Assembly (NCBI GenBank): GCA_963696625.1 | Contig: CAVOKZ010000024.1 | Location: forward strand, 1-8,855 | DNA from: JAWVFN01 sp963696625 | Lineage (GTDB): Bacteria; Actinomycetota; Thermoleophilia; Solirubrobacterales; 70-9 | Direction: 5' to 3' | Length of the DNA stretch: 8,855 bases | In this document: positions 6,122 through 8,855 of the stretch, in pieces | Layout of the letters: every line of letters begins with the position of its first letter | Numbering within the stretch: position 1 is the stretch's first letter | Program-made: the position numbers and the translations under genes | The notes under the pieces: model-generated | What the model saw: the letters and a program-made list of their open reading frames with translations, nothing else | Told to the model about the DNA's origin: nothing | Database searches by the model: none

Positions 6122-6250
6122 TCCCCAAGTCCCTTCTTCCTTCCAGGCGATCCCGTCGATCGCCTTGCTACTCAAAAATACCGAAACGGGGGGGACGGTT
6201 ACGTCCAACCGCGGCCAAATGTGGCCAGCCCGCCTGGATTCGGTCGTCTA
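6122..6250 (-). promoter_or_regulatory. Upstream region of the SCP2-dehydrogenase operon, with palindromes
   Basis: This 129-bp gap follows the ubiA-like stop and precedes the SCP2 start. On the minus strand TATTTT (6180-6175) is the best -10 candidate, giving a start near 6168; no good -35 is seen at 17 bp. Between it and the ribosome site lies a perfect 8-bp inverted repeat, AGGCGATC at 6145-6152 and GATCGCCT at 6158-6165, with a 5-nt loop. Further upstream are GGACG/CGTCC around 6193-6206 and GGCCA/TGGCC at 6213-6226. These are possible operators or leader hairpins. None is followed by a T run that would mark a terminator for the ubiA-like gene. Confidence 0.4.
6145..6165. repeat. Perfect 8-bp inverted repeat in the SCP2 operon leader
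   Basis: Arms AGGCGATC (6145-6152) and GATCGCCT (6158-6165) surround CCGTC. The element lies 24 bp upstream of the SCP2 ATG, between the proposed -10 and the ribosome binding site. It fits either an operator of the TetR type common in lipid-catabolic operons or an RNA hairpin; the sequence cannot decide. Confidence 0.6.
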
Positions 6251-7195
6251 CTACTTGTAGGCGGCGAGCAGAATCAGCGCCGAGGCGGCCCAGACGACGG
6301 AGGCGCCGATCATCCCGTAGTCCTTGGTCAGGATCGAAGCGGTAGAGCGCTCGTCCTCGCGGTCGTAGATCAGGTAGAGGTAGCGGAAGATCCCGTAGAC
6401 CACGGGGGGCAGGGTGCCGAGCATCTTCGAGCCGATCAGCGGTGAGTTGATCGCGTAGATCGAGTAGCTCATCACCGTCGCCGCGGTGACCATCGCCACC
6501 ATCTGGTCGAGGAAGGGCAGTGAGTAGTGCTCGAGCACGGGGCGGGTGTCGGTGCCCGCGTGGAGCTCAGAGGTGGCTTCCTGGCGGCGCTTGGTGAAGC
6601 CGAGGAAGAGGGCGACCATGCCGGTGCAGAGCAGCAGGTAGGCCGAGGCGTCGGCGTCGACTGCAACCGCGCCGGCGAGGACACGGAGAACGAAGAGGCC
6701 GGCGATCGTCATCACGTCGAGGATCACCTCCTGCTTGAGCACGTAGGAGTAGAGCGTGGTGCCGGCGCCGTAGGCGAGCACGAGCCCGGCGATCACCGCG
6801 CCCTCGAGTAGCAGCGCGCCGGCGAGCCCGGCGACCACGAGCGCAACCGCCAGGCCGATCGCCGTGCCGACGGGCAGTTCGCCGGCGGCGATCGGCCGGA
6901 AGCGCTTGGTCGGGTGCTGGCGATCGAGCTCGGCGTCGTGGGCATCGTTGACGAGATAGCCGGCGCTGGCCACGGCGCAGAAGGCGAGGAAGGTGATCGT
7001 CGCGTCGAAGACCTTGTCTGCCTGGTCGAAGTTGCCCGAGAACAGCAGCCCGGCGAAGACGAGCAGGTTCTTGATCCACTCCTGGGGGCGCATCGCGACG
7101 ATCGCCGCGCGTACGACTCCGCGACGGGCGGGCTGCTCGGTGACGCCGCCGGCGACGGCGGCAGCCTCCCGCCTCTTGCGTATGGAGACCTCCAT
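6251..7195 (-). CDS. UbiA-family prenyltransferase, decaprenyl-phosphate phosphoribosyltransferase-like
   Basis: 314 aa integral membrane protein with about eight hydrophobic segments after a charged N-terminus. MRPQEWIKNLLVFAGLLFSG (35-54), then the first Asp-rich motif in YLVNDAHDAELDRQHPTKRF and RPIAAG (80-105; Asn83, Asp84, Asp87, Asp91), mark the UbiA superfamily. The LKQEVILDVMTIAGLFVLR stretch (153-171), FLGFTKRRQE (197-206) and YGIFRYLYLIYDREDE (267-282) match the layout I know from Rv3806c. That enzyme transfers phosphoribose from PRPP to decaprenyl phosphate on the road to decaprenyl-phosphoryl-arabinose, and is about 300 aa, similar to this. In a non-mycolate organism the lipid acceptor and end product may differ, so I give no symbol. 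ATG 7195 has no Shine-Dalgarno. TAACCT (7210-7205) just upstream suggests a near-leaderless transcript. It diverges from the GSDH-like gene. Confidence 0.87.
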   Translation of the reverse strand: MEVSIRKRREAAAVAGGVTEQPARRGVVRAAIVAMRPQEWIKNLLVFAGLLFSGNFDQADKVFDATITFLAFCAVASAGYLVNDAHDAELDRQHPTKRFRPIAAGELPVGTAIGLAVALVVAGLAGALLLEGAVIAGLVLAYGAGTTLYSYVLKQEVILDVMTIAGLFVLRVLAGAVAVDADASAYLLLCTGMVALFLGFTKRRQEATSELHAGTDTRPVLEHYSLPFLDQMVAMVTAATVMSYSIYAINSPLIGSKMLGTLPPVVYGIFRYLYLIYDREDERSTASILTKDYGMIGASVVWAASALILLAAYK

Positions 7196-7288
7196 GACGC
7201 GGAAAGGTTAGGGACTGTCCCCTGGCTTTGTGGGTGGTTATAGTCTTCGCCGCGTCACCAGGGACCTACTTAGGCAGGATCATTTCGG
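7196..7288. promoter_or_regulatory. Divergent promoter region between the ubiA-like and GSDH-like genes
   Basis: On the plus strand TATAGT at 7239-7244 is a strong -10 match and predicts a start near 7251. AGGAT at 7276-7280 lies eight bases before the ATG at 7289 and serves as its ribosome site. On the minus strand TAACCT (7210-7205) would start transcription near 7198, three bases before the ubiA-like ATG. An 11-bp palindrome, GGGACTGTCCC at 7211-7221, sits beside that -10 and at the expected -35 of the plus-strand promoter, a position suited to a shared operator. No clear -35 hexamers are seen. Confidence 0.5.
7211..7221. repeat. 11-bp palindrome in the divergent promoter
   Basis: GGGAC-T-GTCCC is a perfect 5-bp inverted repeat around one base. 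It lies next to the minus-strand -10 and overlaps the -35 region of the plus-strand promoter. It could be a repressor site or a chance or REP-like palindrome; only one copy is present in the window. Confidence 0.45.
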
Positions 7289-8855
7289 ATGAGAACTTCG
7301 CGCTACGACAAACGGCGCGGCTTGATCGAAGCCGCCGCGATTTCAATGGCCGCAATTGCGGTCACGGCCGGCCTCGTCGCGCAGTCTGTCGCCGCCCCCT
7401 CGAAGGGCGACAAGAAGCCCCCGAGGACGAAGGTCAAGCAATTCGACGTCGTCACGCTCGCCAGCGGCTTCCGCAAGCCGACGTCGGTCTCCTTCGCCCC
7501 CGACGGGACGATATTTGTCTCCCAGAAGGCCGGCCGAGTCTTCTCCGTGACGCCCGGTGGGGCGACGCACCAGCTCCTCGATCTCTCGAAGAAGGTCCCC
7601 AACGGCCGCGAGCGCGGGATCGGCAGTGTCGCCGTCGCCCCCGACTTCAACACCAGCCGCCGCGTCTACCTCAGCTACACGTACCTCGCCAACCCCGCCA
7701 AGCCCGACGGGCCGCAGGCGATGCGGGTGACCTACATCACCCTCGCTCCCGACGGCACAGTGGCCAATCCCGGGAACCCGGAAACGGTGATCCTCGGCAA
7801 GGACGCGAACCGGGCCTGCCCGCCGGTCTCCAACGGGCTCGACTGTCCGCCCTCGGTCAACACCACCCACCAGGGCGGCAAGGTGATCGCGGCCAAGGAC
7901 GGGACGCTGTGGGTCTCGTGGGGCGATTCGAACGTGCCCTCGAACCCGGGCAAGCAGACGTTCCGCACCTACAACCCGGCCAGCACCTCCGGCAAGATCC
8001 TTCATGTCGACCAGCAGGGCAACGGCCTCCCCGGACATCCCTTCTGCCGCAACGACCGCGACCTCACGCACACCTGCACCAAGGTCTTCGCCCGTGGCTT
8101 CCGCAACCCGTTCCGCTTCACCCTGACGCCCACTGGGCACCCGCTGGTCTCCGACGTCGGCTGGAACACCCGCGAGGAGATCGACAACGTGATGGCCGGC
8201 CGCAACTACGGCTGGCCCTGCTTCGAGGGCAACGTCAAGACGCCGTTCTACAAGGACATGGCCGCCTGCCACAGCATCTACCGGCGGGCCGGCAAGCTGA
8301 AGATCTCCAAGCCGCTGCTCTCCTACAAGCACGCGGTCGGCGGCGCCGGCTCGGCGGTGATCGTCGGCCCGCACTACCCCGGCGGCGCTTATCCGCGCAG
8401 CTTCGTCGGCTCGTTCTTCTTCGGCGACTACGCCGAGGGCTTCATCAAGCTGCTGACCCTGACCAAGAAGGGCAAGGCCAAGGTCCGCCCCGTGATCAAC
8501 GGCGTCGTGCCGGTCGACATGGAGATCGCGCCAGACGGCAACCTCGCCTTCGTCGACTACCTCGACGGCACGATCCGCGAGCTCGTCTACTCGCCGGCGA
8601 ACAAGGCGCCCCAGCCGAAGATCTCGGCGACACCGTCCTCGGGCCCGAGCCCGCTGCACGTCGCCTTCTCGGCAGCGGGCTCGACGGACCCCGACGGCGA
8701 CGCCCTGATCTATGACTGGGACTTCGGCGACGGCAGCGCCCACTCGAGCGAGGTGGCGCCGAGCCACGACTACGCGGTCGACGGCTCGTACACGGCGAGG
8801 CTGTCACTCAGCGACGGCAAGGGCGGCAAGGCGAGCGTGACCCAGACGATCACGG
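7289..8855 (+). CDS. Secreted PQQ-dependent sugar dehydrogenase (glucose/sorbosone dehydrogenase-like) with C-terminal PKD domain, partial
   Basis: The frame is open from ATG 7289 to the window end (522 codons), so the C-terminus is missing. Residues 1-36 form a signal peptide: basic start with Arg9-Arg10, a hydrophobic core, and likely cleavage after SVA at 35. The mature part is a GSDH six-bladed propeller: GFRKPTSVSFAPDGTIFVSQ, GIGSVAVAPDF, then HQGGKVIAAKDGTLWVSWGD with His194 as the candidate catalytic histidine. ARGFRNPFRFTLTP (268-281) and VGWNTREEIDNVMAG plus NYGWPCFEG (306-314) follow, both strong family motifs. Several cysteines suggest disulfides outside the cell. From about 441 a PKD domain starts, with AGSTDPDGD and YDWDFGDG (475-482). 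The family oxidises aldoses with PQQ. Here the substrate is unknown, and PKD suggests binding to a surface or polymer. AGGAT at 7276-7280 supports the start. Confidence 0.88.
   Translation, partial: MRTSRYDKRRGLIEAAAISMAAIAVTAGLVAQSVAAPSKGDKKPPRTKVKQFDVVTLASGFRKPTSVSFAPDGTIFVSQKAGRVFSVTPGGATHQLLDLSKKVPNGRERGIGSVAVAPDFNTSRRVYLSYTYLANPAKPDGPQAMRVTYITLAPDGTVANPGNPETVILGKDANRACPPVSNGLDCPPSVNTTHQGGKVIAAKDGTLWVSWGDSNVPSNPGKQTFRTYNPASTSGKILHVDQQGNGLPGHPFCRNDRDLTHTCTKVFARGFRNPFRFTLTPTGHPLVSDVGWNTREEIDNVMAGRNYGWPCFEGNVKTPFYKDMAACHSIYRRAGKLKISKPLLSYKHAVGGAGSAVIVGPHYPGGAYPRSFVGSFFFGDYAEGFIKLLTLTKKGKAKVRPVINGVVPVDMEIAPDGNLAFVDYLDGTIRELVYSPANKAPQPKISATPSSGPSPLHVAFSAAGSTDPDGDALIYDWDFGDGSAHSSEVAPSHDYAVDGSYTARLSLSDGKGGKASVTQTIT

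Noticed and set aside
6122..6208. TTG-start N-terminal extension of the SCP2-like protein
   Set aside because: It would cross the palindrome and the likely -10, and it starts on TTG without a ribosome site. ATG 6121 has AAGGGA at good spacing.
7228..8715. A 495-codon plus-strand open frame and a 474-codon minus-strand frame (7343-8767) over the sugar dehydrogenase region
   Set aside because: Both are arginine/proline- or valine/glycine-rich shadows. The frame from ATG 7289 carries a signal peptide, GSDH motifs and a PKD domain, and runs on past the window edge.

Overview
The window is GC-rich (I estimate well above 60%), densely packed chromosomal DNA with strong third-position G/C bias. Its gene set is actinobacterial: a hexameric-type citrate synthase, a mycobacterial-style heteromeric acyl-CoA dehydrogenase pair, an Rv3806c-like UbiA enzyme and a secreted GSDH/PKD protein. 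Several likely promoters sit so close to start codons that leaderless or near-leaderless transcripts are plausible. I lean to the Thermoleophilia/Solirubrobacterales lineage, but that is an inference from protein style, not a proof. I see no rRNA, tRNA, CRISPR array, IS element or prophage.

Layout. (1) 1-316, minus: N-terminal part of a quinone oxidoreductase-type MDR protein, cut by the window edge. (2) 317-363: a 47-bp divergent promoter gap. (3) 364-3426, plus: PfkB-family kinase, then citrate synthase, then two small conserved-looking proteins of unknown function whose ends overlap. (4) 3423-6121, minus: SCP2 sterol-carrier-like protein, large acyl-CoA dehydrogenase subunit and short acyl-CoA dehydrogenase subunit, read in that order. 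This operon converges on the citrate synthase cluster, and the two converging stop codons share one CTAG. (5) 6251-7195, minus: UbiA-family decaprenyl-phosphate phosphoribosyltransferase-like membrane protein. (6) 7289 to the window end, plus: secreted PQQ-type sugar dehydrogenase with a C-terminal PKD domain, open at the right edge.

How the genes may work together. The minus-strand operon looks like a lipid or steroid/isoprenoid acyl-CoA oxidation module. It has a lipid-binding SCP2 protein and two unequal acyl-CoA dehydrogenase subunits resembling the alpha2-beta2 FadE pairs of mycobacterial steroid catabolism. The PfkB kinase and citrate synthase are central metabolism.

The points most worth a second look are these. 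The short dehydrogenase gene carries a one-base frameshift near 3840. The 76-bp gap between the two dehydrogenase genes carries a second, synonymously recoded copy of the large subunit's last eight codons plus stop, together with two mutually exclusive inverted repeats. Two co-encoded small proteins of unknown function follow citrate synthase. Palindromes lie in both upstream regions between 6122 and 7288. I do not see a convincing wholly new defence or mobile system here.
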